DNA from: Dactylorhiza incarnata
Lineage: Eukaryota > Streptophyta > Magnoliopsida > Asparagales > Orchidaceae
DNA: 64,000 nucleotides
Direction: 5' to 3'
Assembly (NCBI GenBank): GCA_033032865.1
Contig: JAWHQI010000170.1
Span: forward strand, 5,035,501-5,099,500
Shown here one piece after another: positions 34,251 to 47,300 of this stretch. The notes below the pieces were generated by a model. That model saw only the letters and a program-made list of their open reading frames with translations. It made no database searches and was not told the origin of the DNA. How positions within the stretch are numbered: the stretch's first letter is position 1; the number at the start of each line of letters is the position of its first letter. The translations under genes were made by a program, and so were the position numbers.

Positions 34251-34988
34251 GATTCTTTCCTCATATTTTATATTTTAATTTAATATAAGATTCTAATATA
34301 AAGTATTTTCAATTATGTAGGTGATACACCGAAATATTTGCAAGCAATTGATGGATATGTGCGTCGAGAGTTAAAAATATTTTTTGTTATGTTGTTTTGT
34401 AATATCTAAAAAACATTGATATTTTATTTGGTATGTAGTGTGACGTTGATTTTAAATGTTGAAAATGATTTCAGGTACTAAACATAGAATTTAAATTAAT
34501 TACAAAAAATTAACTTACAAAAACTCCATTTCTGCCAAACAGTTTGTACAAAACAGCTTATCAAAAGCTCTGCAAACTCCATTTCACACAAACAGTTTTT
34601 TAACAAAACTCTGTTTTCCAGAAACAACACTTTTCCTATCAGCAACAGCTCATCAGCAGCTTTCCATCAGCAACAGCTCACCCAAACTGGCCCTAAGTTA
34701 TATTCTCATCTATATCCCGGTTCTTTTGTATAATAGATCAAAAATAAACACATTACACATACATATCACTTTATATTTTAATAATATTTATCGATAATTA
34801 TTAAGATCACACCAATTATAATCCAAAAACTATCTAAGTTACCTCTGTAAATATCTAAATAACCATCAGGGAAACCCTAAAACACAACAGCAATTACGAA
34901 TACAACCATGTTAAGATTTACATGCAACATAATGGGCTCAAGAGATACAAATTATTCACGGTGTAGAATATAAGAAGATATAATACCT

Positions 34989-35349
34989 TTATTTGCAGAG
35001 TGACGCGAGAATACGCCGGGGCGGCAGGAACAGTCGCCGAGAGTGCAGCACAGCCAAGTTATCGATTAGAAGAACATCTCCCTGCTTCCAAGGAATGGCG
35101 ACGCTTTCCTCCTCAAGGATTCCCAAACAATCATACATAATATCAGAAGGCAAAGGTGATCCATCCCCAAATGTCACTGCTTTAAGAGGATCATTTAGCT
35201 TATCCTTCCAGCCAGTATAAGCTGCCACCATGCTGTTGAACCATATTTTTCTTCCTCTAGTTTCATCAAGTTTAATAGCCGGTATTGGACCCATAATAGT
35301 TTTAACACCATCTTCCATCCACTCCAACTTCATCCCTAGACGTGCGGCC
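34989..35349 (-). CDS. Dioxygenase exon 3 (C-terminal)
   Basis: This is the last exon, from acceptor TTCTTCCAG to the stop at 34989-34991. It supplies the C-terminal 120 residues, including the distal iron-binding His and the arginine-rich end expected to bind the co-substrate. It lies 16.4 kb from exon 2 and about 300 bp from the Harbinger element. Confidence 0.92.
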
Positions 35350-38300
35350 CTGGAAGAACGAGGTTATGCGGTAGAGTGATCATTGTTGTAGATGTCGCTC
35401 GACATATGTCGACAGACAGATTTTGAGGAGAAAATGACACGACAACGACATTTTAAGCAAAAGTGTTGTCAGATATATCGGCGTGGTATCAAAAATCTTT
35501 TTTTAATTTCTTTTTAGTGACTGAGAAGTAATATTTTGTTTCTACCTTCATTTAGTGCATCTCTCCGAGCCTAGTTTCGATGACCGAGCAGTAATATTTT
35601 GGTTTGTGCTCATTATTTCATTATAATCATATTATTATATATTTAATGTGTAATTTATAAACATATATTATGTATACAATTAAACATATTTACAAAAAAT
35701 GTGTGTATATATATAAATAATTTTTTAAATATTAAAATCCGACGTTGTAAAATATCTCTGATATATCTCCAGCAATCTGACATCCGACATTTCAAACTCA
35801 AATAGACATAACCCGACATCTGATATCTACAACCTCAAGAATTATTTGCAATTAATAAAAGAACATGAAATTATTATATTAGCATTATTAGCTCTATGAA
35901 ACTTCATTTTTCATCTATTCCTGTGCGTATTGCCTATGTGTCATTTTCCTTGGGTCTACTCATTTTCTCCTAATCTTTTAACACTAATTTTACCTGATGG
36001 TGCATCTTTCATCATTCATTGCAGATATCTAGAAACATGGATTCTATTTTCAATTATTTTATTATTAACAGTGTCACTTGAATTATTCTTCTAATATAAT
36101 CACTATTTAATGGATAGTTTCAATTTTTCCATTAGTTATCTTAACATTTTCAATTTTGTCTAATTCAACTTAAATATCAATGTATTTTTTTTTACTTTCT
36201 GTTGGTAATTGGTGTGCGTTTACTCCGTTTAGCACCAATTGGTGTGCGTATAGCCGACTCCTCCTTTTGTATTTAGTCCTACATCTCAGATCATGTATTT
36301 GGTTCCCCTCTGATGTGTATATATAGGGGAGCAATGTAACATTGTAAAGTGATTAGAAATTAATAAGAAAAACTATATTTACTTCAACTTGGTATCAGAG
36401 CGAGGTTCGAAATCGATCCGGTGCGAGCAAGAGAGGGTGTGGCCTTGCGCTTGTGGCACTTGCGCAGCTTGCGGCAAGAGCACGGCAGAAGCAGTGCGGC
36501 AAGAGCACGGCAGAAGCAGTGCGGCAAGAGCACGGCAGAAGCAGTGCGGCAAGAGCACGGCAAAAGCAGTGCGGCAAGAGCACGCAAAGTGCGGCAGGGG
36601 CGCTACTAGTGCAGGAGAGTGCGGCAGAGGGTGCGGCTTGCGTTTGTAGCACTTGCGATTGTTGCGGCTTGTGGTGGGAGCACGCTTGTTGCGCAGCACG
36701 GCAGGGACGTTACTAGCACATCAGCGTGCGGCGCTGCAGCAGGAGGAGCGCGGCAGAGTGCGGCATCAGCGTGCGCGGGAAAGTGTGGCATCAGCGTGCG
36801 GCGCGGCAGGGGTGCGACAGCAGGAGGAGCGCGCGCGGAGGAGTACGTGCGCGTGCGGAAGAGCAGTCTCTCCTCGCGAAAGTTGCGGCAGGAGCGCCCG
36901 ACAGCTAGCGTGCGGCAGGAACGCGACAAGAGGAGCGCGGCAGGAGCTTATCCTTGCGGGAAGTGCGGCGCTTGCACGGGAGGTGCGGCGCTTGCGTGGG
37001 AGTAGCGGATGGATTCCTTGCGGTAGGGGCGCGACAGCAGGGGCGCGACAGGAGGAGCGCGTGCGGGAGCGCACTTGCGCAGACACAGCTCTTACGCAGG
37101 AGGTTGTTGCGGCAGGAGCACGTGCAAGAGGTTGTTGCGACAGGAGCGCGTCTTATCCACGTGCGCAGTGGACTTGTGACGTTGCGAGAGCTTCTCGTTG
37201 CGGGTGTCCGGAGAAATTCATTTGCTCAAAATAAAAATAAAAATAAAAAAATATTATAATAATAAATAAATCAATAGTTGTGCTACTCATGTAGAAATTA
37301 GCGGCCAAATTGGAGGAGGCAGGCCTCAAGGTGTTCTTCGACTTCTTACGGATGTCCAAAGGAGAGGGATCCGCTCAGTCGCAACCGCCTCCGGTGAAGC
37401 TCGATCTCCCTCCTGTGGAGCTGAAGCTCGAACTCCCTCCTGTGGAGCTGAAGCTCGATCTCCCTCCTGTGGAGCTGAAGCTCGATGGACCAGCCACATA
37501 TTTGAGCTGGTCGCGTTGGGTAAAGAGGGCTCTCTCCGGAAGGAACCTGGAGGACTATCTGACTGGCAAGAAAGGGGAGCCAGAGAAGGTCTCAGATGGG
37601 TACAATGAGTGAAAAACTACGCATAGTCTGTTACACACTTAACTCATAAATTCGATGATCGCGTCTATCGCTATCACGGTGGATGGCATAGAGACTGTAA
37701 GCGATGTTTGGGGGAAGTTACAGAGGCTCTACGCAGGAGTCGACAACAACATGCGTGTGTTCCAGATCGAGCGGGAGATAGAGACTGTAACCCAGGGAGA
37801 TCGCTCGATCCAGGAGTATGCCGCAAATCTAGAGCGGCTATGGGAAGACTATGATTATTTCTCTCCAACCGCATGCTGCAAAGACCCTGAATGCACAAAG
37901 GGGGAGCGAGATGCTCAGCGGAGGACTATGCACTTTATGAGGGGGTTGAACCCGACATTTGAGCAAAGGAATGCGATGTTGCTCGCTCAGCCAAAGATTC
38001 CCTCCCTGGATGAGACAATCTCAACCATGATGCAGGAGGAGAGCAGGATTAGGCTCCAGTCTGGTGGAACCACTCTTCCAGGAGAGAAATCGGCCCTAGC
38101 GGTCACCAATCAAGGGCACGAGGGATACAAGAGCGAGACGCGACAATGCAATTGTGGTGAAATAGGTCATCTCCGGCTAACTTGTCCCAAGCCACCAAAA
38201 GAGCGGGATGCAGGTGGAAGGGAAAAGTTTGGAGGTCGTGGACGCGGTAGTGGAGGTCGTAGAGGTGGTGGACGAGGAGGCTATCGGGCGAATCTCATGA

Positions 38301-41300
38301 TAAGCGAGGAGGTGGCAGAAGAAGGAATTGTTGATATGGGTCACCCAAAAGAGCAGGAGATTTTGGATGCATACCACCAGCTAATGCAAAGGAAGCAGAA
38401 AGGTATGATGGATGGCATACCCACTACGTCTATGGGTAATATTGCCTCTTTTGCTCACTCCACCACAGGTACTGGTGATACACTTGCCCTCGCATCCATA
38501 TCCACCACTAAATCATCAGATTGGATAATCGATTCTGGTGCTTCTCGACATGTCACTGAGAATGCTAGGGAATTACGTTCGTATACTCTCCTAGCAGTCC
38601 CAGAACGCATTCAAACTACTGATGACACTGCTCAGCCAGTGGTTGGTAAGGGTACTGTGCAATGCACCAACATGTTGACTCTGTCCAATGTTTTGCATGC
38701 TCCTTCCTTTCCCATGAATCTCTTATCCATTAGTGACATTGTATCTCAACTAAAATGTGTTGTTTTGTTTGATATCCCGAAGTTGATCTTCCAGGAGACT
38801 TGGGACTGACACATGACATAGTGGCTTGTGGTAGCTGGATAGGGAAAGTATAGACTCAGCTCTTTCAAATGTTTTAAAGAGTACTGCAGGAGACAGAAGT
38901 AGCGTGGAGGACTTGCTACTACTTCATCATCGGCGTCTGGGTCACCCTTCTTTTGTTGTTTTAAGTCAAATGTATCTCATTTTGTTTAAGAAAGCAAATC
39001 ATGACAAACTTGTATGTGATGCTTGTGAATTAGGAAAACATACCAGAAACTCTTATTCCAGTTCTGGCAGTAAGAGTTCTCATCCTTTTAATCTAGTGCA
39101 TTCTGATGTTTTGGGACGATGACCCACACCTACTGTGAATGGATTTCATTATTTTGTATCTTTCATTGACTGTTTATCTCATGTCACCTAGCTTTATCTA
39201 AGGAAAAACAAAAGTGATGTGTTTGCCTGCTTCAAGGATTTCCACAAAGGGGTTCAAACTCGGCCAGAAGCACCGGGACGAGGCCGGCGAGCTTCTGCTG
39301 TTCTGGGATCCAGAGGCCAACAGGGCCTCTATATCCACCCTTCTTCCCACCTGGGTGGAGCAAGAGACCTCCAGCGGCCAGGCTTTCGCGTTCTCTTTTG
39401 GGCTCTACGGCCGGGAGGACGCTGCGGCTTTCAAGGATGAGACAGCGTGGTCGCTTGCGCACGAGAGCTCGCGAGCCCAGCTCCGTGCCTTGGAGCTCGC
39501 TCACATGACGGGCCGACGCGGCCTTCAGATCGAGAGGCATGCCGAGGAGCTCGAATGTGCGCTCAAGGATGCCACTGACGAGGTCGCGAGCCTCAAGGAG
39601 AAGTTGGTCGCCTATGACGGTCTTCTCACCAGCCTCAAGGACGGGATGGTAAGTTCGTTGAGAACCCGTCCACCTTTCTTTGCGATCCTTTTCCCTTGGC
39701 TAACTTGACTTTTGCAGGATGTCGAGACTGCTAACGAACTTCGCGCTAGCGTCTCCGGTTTGGAGAAGGAAGTCGTCAGGCTGAAGGCTCAGAACCAGGA
39801 GCTGGTCCTGGCCGCCCTCCCACCGCCTCTTCGTAGCCCCAGGAGCCTGAGGATCGAGCGGCGCGATAAGGAGGAGGAGACGCGGGGGGTCGCGATCACG
39901 ACAGCGAAGTATATCCTCCGCACTCTGCGGGGGGTTGGTCTCCTCTTTGCCGAGGCGGCGAAGCATACCGTCGAAGAGGTGGTCCCAGAATTGTTCGAGC
40001 TAGTTCCGGCATTCGAGGACAGCGAGGGCGAACGATTCGCGGATGGCCCTTGAGACTTTGCAATCTTTTTTTTTCTTCTGATTTTTGATTTTTTGACCGG
40101 CGAGATCGCCGCAATACTTGTAATAGAACTCTTTTTATGAAATGGAATGAAATTTTGTTGACTTATCTTTTGCCTTTTTGTTTCCGTTCATGCTTGTGCC
40201 AATTCGTTATGCTCGCGCTCCTCTTGCGATATGGTACTCGCCGAACACGTACTCGCGTATTCCAACCAGTGGCTCGCGAGCGTTACCATTCCCTCGTCTC
40301 CTCGCGTACCCCTTAGGATTACGATTCCTCGGTTCACCTGTCGCGTCGTGTTCTCGCGAACATCCGGCTCAACCGCGCCCGGATACCGCAAGCGAGGTCT
40401 TCCTCACGTTGTTTCGCGTGTCTTACCACTCCGGACGACTTCTTGCAGCTGTGCCGAGTATTCTTGCGCGGGCGAGCCCTTGGCTCGCCCGTCTGAGTAT
40501 ACATCCACCCTGAATTGTACTGCTTAGGCCCTGTTAGAGGGATCTCGCTCCGCGAGAGGTTTTACGTCAGTTTGCGAGGCGATCTCTCTCTCGCCTTACC
40601 CTGCTAGGTTCTCATGTTCGCCGAGCGAGCCAACTTCCTACCAGCTTGCTGAAAGCCTGGTTCGTAGTCTGATTGGGGCTAATAGACTTCACCTGCCAGC
40701 TTCTCCAGAGATCAACATGAACCCTCCGGCTAGTGAGAGTCCGGCAGCGGAATCGATCTGGGGCACTCCAGCACCATGTGACCTTGTCAGCCTCTCCAGA
40801 GATCAACCTAAACCTACCGGCTAGTGAGAGCCCGGCAGCGGAATCGATCTGAGGCACTCCAGCACCATGTTACCTTGTCATAGGAACTTGTAACCGAAGA
40901 ACGCAACCATATCAAGAAAAATCACATCAACTTATTAACTTACCACAATGCCACAATTCAAGGATAAAAACGTTTTAAATCATCACCGCTCCAAGTTCGG
41001 CAGAGGGACATCCCTTCCACATCCCGGAGGTGATACCCTTCCGACTTGAGCGCCTCTTCTACAATGTAAGGACCTTCCCAGTTGGGGTTGAGCGTTCCTA
41101 CCGCGGCCCCTCTACCCGCCGCATCGACCTTTTTCAGGACCAAGTCCCCCTTCTCGAACTGTTTGACCCGGATATGCTTGTCGAAGTATTGGGTCATCCG
41201 CCGCTTAAACTCCTCCTGTTGAATGGTGGCCAAGTCCCGAAGCTCTTCCACCAAATCTAAAGATAGTTTTTGTTCCTCCTCATTCTCCACTCGTCATTCT

Positions 41301-44300
41301 TCGTCTCCTTCTCCTGCGGTCACCACCCTGGGCGACTTTACCTCGAACTCTATGGGAAGCACGGCCTCGGACCCGTGAGAGAGCTTGAAAGGGGTCTCCC
41401 CTGTGGCTGTATTCGGCGTTGTTCTTAGGGCCCACAGAACGGAGAGTAGTTGTTCTACCCAGTTGCCCCTTAGGTTCTCGACCTTCTTCTTCAGCAAGTT
41501 CACTATTATCTTGTTCGCTGCCTCCACCTGTCCATTACTTCTTGGGTGGTGGACCGACGCGAAACGAAGGTCTATGCTCAGCTGGCTGCAGAAGTTGACA
41601 AACTCGTCGCTAGCGAACTGCGGCTCATTATCTGTGACGATGGCTAATGGGAGTCCATGTCGACAAATTATCTCCCCCATACTAAGTTCCTTACTACCTG
41701 GGAGGTTATCTTGGCCAGCGTCTTCACCTCCAACCACTTGGAGAAGTAATCTATCATCACCAACAAGAACTTTCTTTGATCACTGGCCTGAGGAAATGGA
41801 CCTACCAAGTCCAATCCCCATATTGTGAATGACCACAGGGCCGTGATGGTCCGAAGCCTCTGAGCTGAGAGTAGTTGAAGGGGGGCGTACAACTGACACT
41901 TGGAGCACTTCTTTGCGAACTCTGCCGCATCTTTGCTGAGGGTGGGCCAGAAGTATCCCTGCCTCAATATCCTTCCCTCCAGGGTCCTGCTCCCCGAGTG
42001 ACTGTCACACTCTCCGGAGTGGATCTCCTCCAGGACCCTTGGGGCCTCCTCTTCCGACACACAACGGGCTAGGAGCCCCGAGAGGGTCTTCCGGTATAAA
42101 ATTTCTGCATTCAAAGAATAATATGGCGATTTGTACCTGAACCGCCGCTTGTCCACGCCTCCTTCTGGGAACTGTCCCGATGGCAGGAAGGTGATGAGGG
42201 GGTCTATCCATGACGCTCGCCGATCTATCTCCATCAGCTCGCCCTCTTCGATAGATGGTCGGAAGAGCTCCGACACTGTTACCCCTGCCCTGGGGCCGAA
42301 CTTGGCTAGGAGGTCTGCTGGGATGCTCTCTTCCCTTGGCACATGCTGGACTGAGAAGGTTCGGAACTGTCCGATGAGTTCCTTAACCTTCTCCAGATAT
42401 CGTTGTAGAGTTGGCTCCTTTGCCTCGAACTCCCCTTTGACTGGGCATTCTACCACCATGGAGTCCGTCGAGACCTCCACATCCTGCACCCCCAGCTCCC
42501 TGGCTAGACGGAGCCTGACGATCACGGCCTCATACTCGGCCTGGTTGTTGGTGAGTAGGAAGTGAATGTTAATCGCCTGCTCAATACTTGTCCCCTGGGG
42601 ACTTACTAAGATCACCCCTCCTCCGAAGGAATGCTTCCCCGACGCCTCATCCACCAACATCTTTCATGTCACTGAGTGGGGTGGCTCAAGCTCTACTACC
42701 TCGGTTACATAATCGGCCAAGAAATCTGCCACTGCTTGGGTCTTTATAGAAAGTCTAGGAACGAAAGAGACGTCGAACTCGCTCAGCTGCACCAACCACT
42801 TGGCCAACCTCCCTGAGTGTTCCACCCCTTCCATGATGTTGCGAAGGGGGTGGTCGGTCACAACCTTAATGGAATGAGCCTGGAAATAGGGTCGGAGTTT
42901 TCGAGCCGACACCACTAGGGCAAAAGCCAGCTTCTCCAAGATGGGATACCTGAGATCTGCCTTCCTCAGAACCCTGCTGACGTAATAGATAGGGAGTTGC
43001 CTCTTCCCTTCTTCCCGAACCAAAACGGAGCTCACCGCCTCCGCTCCTACCCCGAGGTATAAGGATAGGTCATCCTCCTCCCTTGGTCCCTGGAGTAGCG
43101 GGGCCTGAGCTAATTGCCGCTTCAGGGCCTAGAATGCCTCCTCACATTCAGGAGTCCACTCGAATTTCTGGTTCCCTCGGAGCACCTTGAAGAAAGATGA
43201 GCACTTCTCTCCTGACTTGGAGAGAAACATGCTTAGCCCGGCCAGCTTCCATGTGAGGCGCTGGACCTCCTTCGCATTTCTTGGCGACCCTAGCTCCATG
43301 ATCGCTTTTACCTTGTCGGGGTTAGGCTCTACCCCGGCGGAGGTGAGCAAATGGCCCAAGAATTTTCCTCTACTGGCCCCGAAAATGCACTTTTGTGGGT
43401 TAAGCCTCATCTTGAATTTTCTCAATGTACCAAAGGTCTCTTCGAGGTCCCGGAGGTGGGACTCGAGATCTCGGCTCTTAATCATGAGATCGTCCACATA
43501 TACCTCCAGATTCCTTCCCTTCTGTTCACGAAAGACCTTGTCCATCATTCGTTGATACGTTGCCCCTGCATTCTTCAGCCCAAAGGGCACCATCTTGTAG
43601 CAATAGCACCCATCTCCCGTAATGAACGAGACGTCCTTGACGTCAGGGGGGATGCATGTGAATATGATGGTCACCTGAAAATGCATCTAAATAGCTCATT
43701 AGAGAAAAACCGACGGCTGAGTCAACCAGCGCGTCGATTCGAGACAAGGGATAGCAATCCTTAGGACATGATTTATTCAACAAGGAAAAGTCTACACACA
43801 TCCTCCATCGCCCATCCCCTTTTCTTACCATTACCACATTGGAGACCCAGACTGTATACTGGATCTCAGATACAAAACCTGCTTGGAGGAGCTTGTTCAC
43901 CTCCTCCTTGATGGGCTCTGCCAGTTTGTCTGTGATGGACCTCTTCTTCTGTTGGATGGGGCAAGTGCCGAGGTCGAGGTTGAGACGGTGGCAAGCCACG
44001 TCCGCGTCGATCCCGGACATTCCGCAGCGCTCCAAGCGAAGACGTCCACGTACTCTTGGACGCATGCCAGGATCTTCCCCTAGTCCTCGGGGCTGAGCTC
44101 CCCACTGATTTTTACCTTCTCGATCGCCCCCCCCCCCCCCCCCCCCCCCCGCGGAAGACGACCTCCAGTTCCACGATCACTTCCACGGCCTCCAACCTGG
44201 ATTGCTCTCCCCAACCTTTTTCCTTCCCTTCTCCGCAGACATGTGCTTCAGTCACGTTTTCCTCCATCCCCTCTCGAACCTCCAGCAGCTCCTTCGCCCC

Positions 44301-47300
44301 TTCTTCCAGGGCATCCCCCTCTTTCTCCATTCTCCTTTCCTCCTCCTCCTCCTCGAGTCCCTCGATGACTCCTTCCCTCATCTCCTTCCTTTTCATCTCC
44401 CGGTCCATCTCCTCCGCCCCGGCTTGCCAAGTGATGGAATTGACTGTCGTAACGTAGCATTGCCTGGCTACCTTGGGGTCTCCCCTTACCCAGACCTGGA
44501 CTCCACCTACACTGACCTTAAGGCACTGGTGAAAAGAGGAGGGGACACATCGGAACGCACTGATGAGGGGCCGTCTGAAGATGGCGTTGTAGCTACTTGG
44601 AGCGTCCACGATGACGAACCGGCAGTTACGGGACTGTCCCCCCAAAGTCACGTGGAGTCTTACTCCTCCTTCCACCTCCTTCCTCTCTCCCGAGAACCCA
44701 AACAAGGGTCCGTCCGAGGCTAGCACCCTTCTCCCCTCCACCTTCATTTCGTCGAACGTCTTCTTGAAGATGACGTTGACCGAGCTCTCGTTATCCACGA
44801 GGATCCGGGCGACGGTAAAGTTCTCGATGGCTGTATGGATAACCAACGCATCGCAGAACGGGTCCTCATGCCCCGGCATGAGAGAAGGTAATCTTTTCTT
44901 CTGGGGGCGGGGCTTGAGAAGTCGAAGCCACGCTCCGACGATACACAGTGTGGAGGCTCGCCTTCCGGGTCGCCTCGATTCCTATCCCCCGTGGATCACT
45001 CCGATCCCTCCTCGGCTCCCCACGTCGGTCCGATCTTCACACCTCTCCTCCTCTCCCTATTTGGGTAGAACTTACTCGATCCTCACCGGCCGCTGCTGCT
45101 GCGTCGGAACTCTTGCCTCCCTCATCTCCAGGAACTCTGAGGAAGTGGCCGTCGCGTGACCCTCCTCCTGGCAGAAGTCACAATAGGGCAACGCCACCCC
45201 CTTCTTTCGGCCTCCGCGACCCTGTTCCTTCTCCTCACTCCTGCTCCCGCTCCTCCTCCTCTTCTCCCTCTTCCTCTCCCGATTGCCATAGCTTGCTGAG
45301 GCGGGGGAGGCAGCGACCTCGGACCCTACCTCCACCCCAACTGGCGGGGTCTTCCTTGACCCCCTTGGAAATTGCCCCCTCCCGAGGCGAAGCCTCTTCC
45401 GGGGCCTTGCATTCCACCTCCCTGCTGCCTCCACCCCAACTCTGGGGCTCTCGGCCCCTCTTCTTCTGATCTCCTGCTGCCTTACCTCTGGCTCACTCAA
45501 TCTTGCCAACCTCTTTGCGAATTCTGGGTTGGCCGCCACCCCCTCGATCTCTTCTGCCGCCCTCTCCATTAACTCTTCATAGGACAAGGGGGCCTTCATC
45601 TTCAGGTTCATTTTGAAAAACCCCTCCCGCGTCCCCACCGTGAAGGCGAGCTGGAGGGTGAATCCGGGCACGTCCTGCACTAGCAGGACCTCCTCCTGAA
45701 ACCTATCAATATAGTGGGCCAGCGACTCCCCTGGCCCTTGCCTAATCTTGAAGAGCGCCTCGGCGTCCTTCCTCCTCTTCTTCGACGTCGAGAAGTGCAA
45801 CAAAAAGCCACGACGTAGATCCTCCAACGCATACATCGACCCGGCTGGGAGATGATGGACCAGTCCCTGGCCTTCTCCTTCAGGGTGACGGCGACGAGTC
45901 GGCATTTGAAAGCATCCGACATAGGCCTGATGGAGACTAAGTCCTCGAACGATTGCAAGTGTTGGACGGGGTCGTCCTTGCCAGAGTAGTAAACTCTATC
46001 CCACTCTCTGAATCCTTCTGGGACTGGCGCGGAAAGCACCAGCTCGCAGAATGGACACCCTCCGCTCGCCGTCCTTGCCTCCCCTACTCGCCCAGCGAGT
46101 TCGCTGACTGGGCCCGCGTTCGCCGGAACAGCGCTCGCCAGACTAACGCTTGCCGGGATCGCGCTCGCCTGGCTAGCGCTTGTCGGGATCGCGCTCGCCG
46201 GGCTAGCGCTTGCCGGACTTGGAAAAGCTCTCGCCCGGGCGCCTGGCCAGTCACCTCCTTACCTACCCTCTGCCCCGGGGCATTCTCGCCGACCCCCGGC
46301 GGCGGGACGACCTGAGGTGTTGGGGTTGCGAACTCGCTTCGCGCCGCGGCGAAGGCGAGATTGATCGTCTCGAGGACCTCCCTTCGGAGATCTGCCAGCA
46401 TACCTGCCGTCACCGGCGAACCCGATGGTGGCGAACCGCCGAAGCCGTCGCCCCGCACATCCTTTCCTGCCATGTCGCCTCCTTGAGAATTTCTTGTACC
46501 AGTTGCGAGTCGACGTTCCGGCGGAGGTAGACGACCTCGAAGTTCTTCTTATTGAAGAACTGGAAGAGATAGGCGTCGTGGCCGCCGAGAGTAGGAGGGC
46601 GGTAGGTTGTCTCGCCATACTGGATAGGCGAGAAGGGAAAATTGCCGAAGTTCCCTTTGACGAACACAAATTTCTGAGGCCAATAGTGGCTCTTGTTCAC
46701 GGTCTCGTTCACCTTGGCGTGGGTGCCCACGAAGTAGGCGGTCCCATCTTTATACGCCCTGAAGGAGAACAGCTTGCGGAAGACGGACAGGCTGAACTCG
46801 ATCCGCTCTTCTCGCATGTAGCAAGAGAAGGCGACGATGACCGCAACGACATTGGGGGTCAGCTGACCCAGTATCACGCCGAAGTGTTTTAGTGCCTGGC
46901 GAGCCCGCGAAAGCGTTAGCGAAATACGATACTTCCAAAACTCAAATGACGCGAGATTAGAAATACCTGGCGAACCTCCGGCCACAGAGGCAGACGCAAG
47001 CCGACCCCAAAGTGGGCGGTAGGAATGGCGAGTTTGTCCGTCAGGGGGACGTTAATGACATCTGTCTTGCTGGGTCGGCGGGCCGTGTACCCTGGAGAGA
47101 TGTAATCAGCGACCACCGAAAGGTACTCGCTCTCGGAAAGATTGCAGTTGAAGAACGTGTGGTCGCAAAAGGCCCACGCACACTTCAGTCGGCCCTCGGC
47201 CTCGCCACCATCTCCATCCATCTTAGGAGTGCTGGAAAGTTGAGGAAGCGGGCGCGAGGAGGAAAGAGCGAGGTCCTGCGAACGAAGGAAGAAAAGAGGC

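Larger units (their letters stand above)
30121..34693 (+). mobile_element. Complete PIF/Harbinger transposon, 4573 bp
   Basis: The element is bounded by TAA on both sides (30118-30120 and 34694-34696). The left end GGTAGCGTTTGGGGAAGCTT and the right end AGCTCACCCAAACTGGCCC are imperfect inverted repeats, with subterminal repeats of the same word (ACGTTTGGGGCAACTTA near 30188; AACAGCTCATCAGCAGCTTT near 34642). It encodes, in one direction, a Myb/SANT-like protein and a DDE_4 (HARBI1/ALP1-type) transposase, the two proteins this superfamily needs to move. A TG-rich array fills the leader intron. All parts of an autonomous element are present, with one doubtful splice junction in the transposase. 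Confidence 0.88.
36200..39250 (+). mobile_element. 3'-truncated Ty1-copia retrotransposon in intron 2
   Basis: It has a 5' LTR, a tRNA-Met type PBS, a GC-rich leader with a minisatellite, gag, protease, the GAG-pre-integrase domain and the first part of integrase. Copia homology (SDVFACFKDFHK) stops at about 39250, where the gypsy/Tat element begins. The remaining integrase, RT and 3' LTR are not found in the window, including beyond 50063. It lies antisense to the dioxygenase gene. Several nonsense and frameshift mutations show it is old. Confidence 0.85.

Noticed and set aside
34989..35349. A separate single-exon dioxygenase pseudogene
   Set aside because: Its acceptor and phase fit the donor at 51743 exactly and the missing N-terminus is complete there.
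36379..37260. Several overlapping Ala/Arg/Cys-rich open frames
   Set aside because: They arise from the 25-bp minisatellite and GC-rich leader of the copia element.
39214..39708. Reading the frame as continuing the copia integrase
   Set aside because: The start uses copia codons, but the frame is different and the content changes to coiled coil after about 39250.
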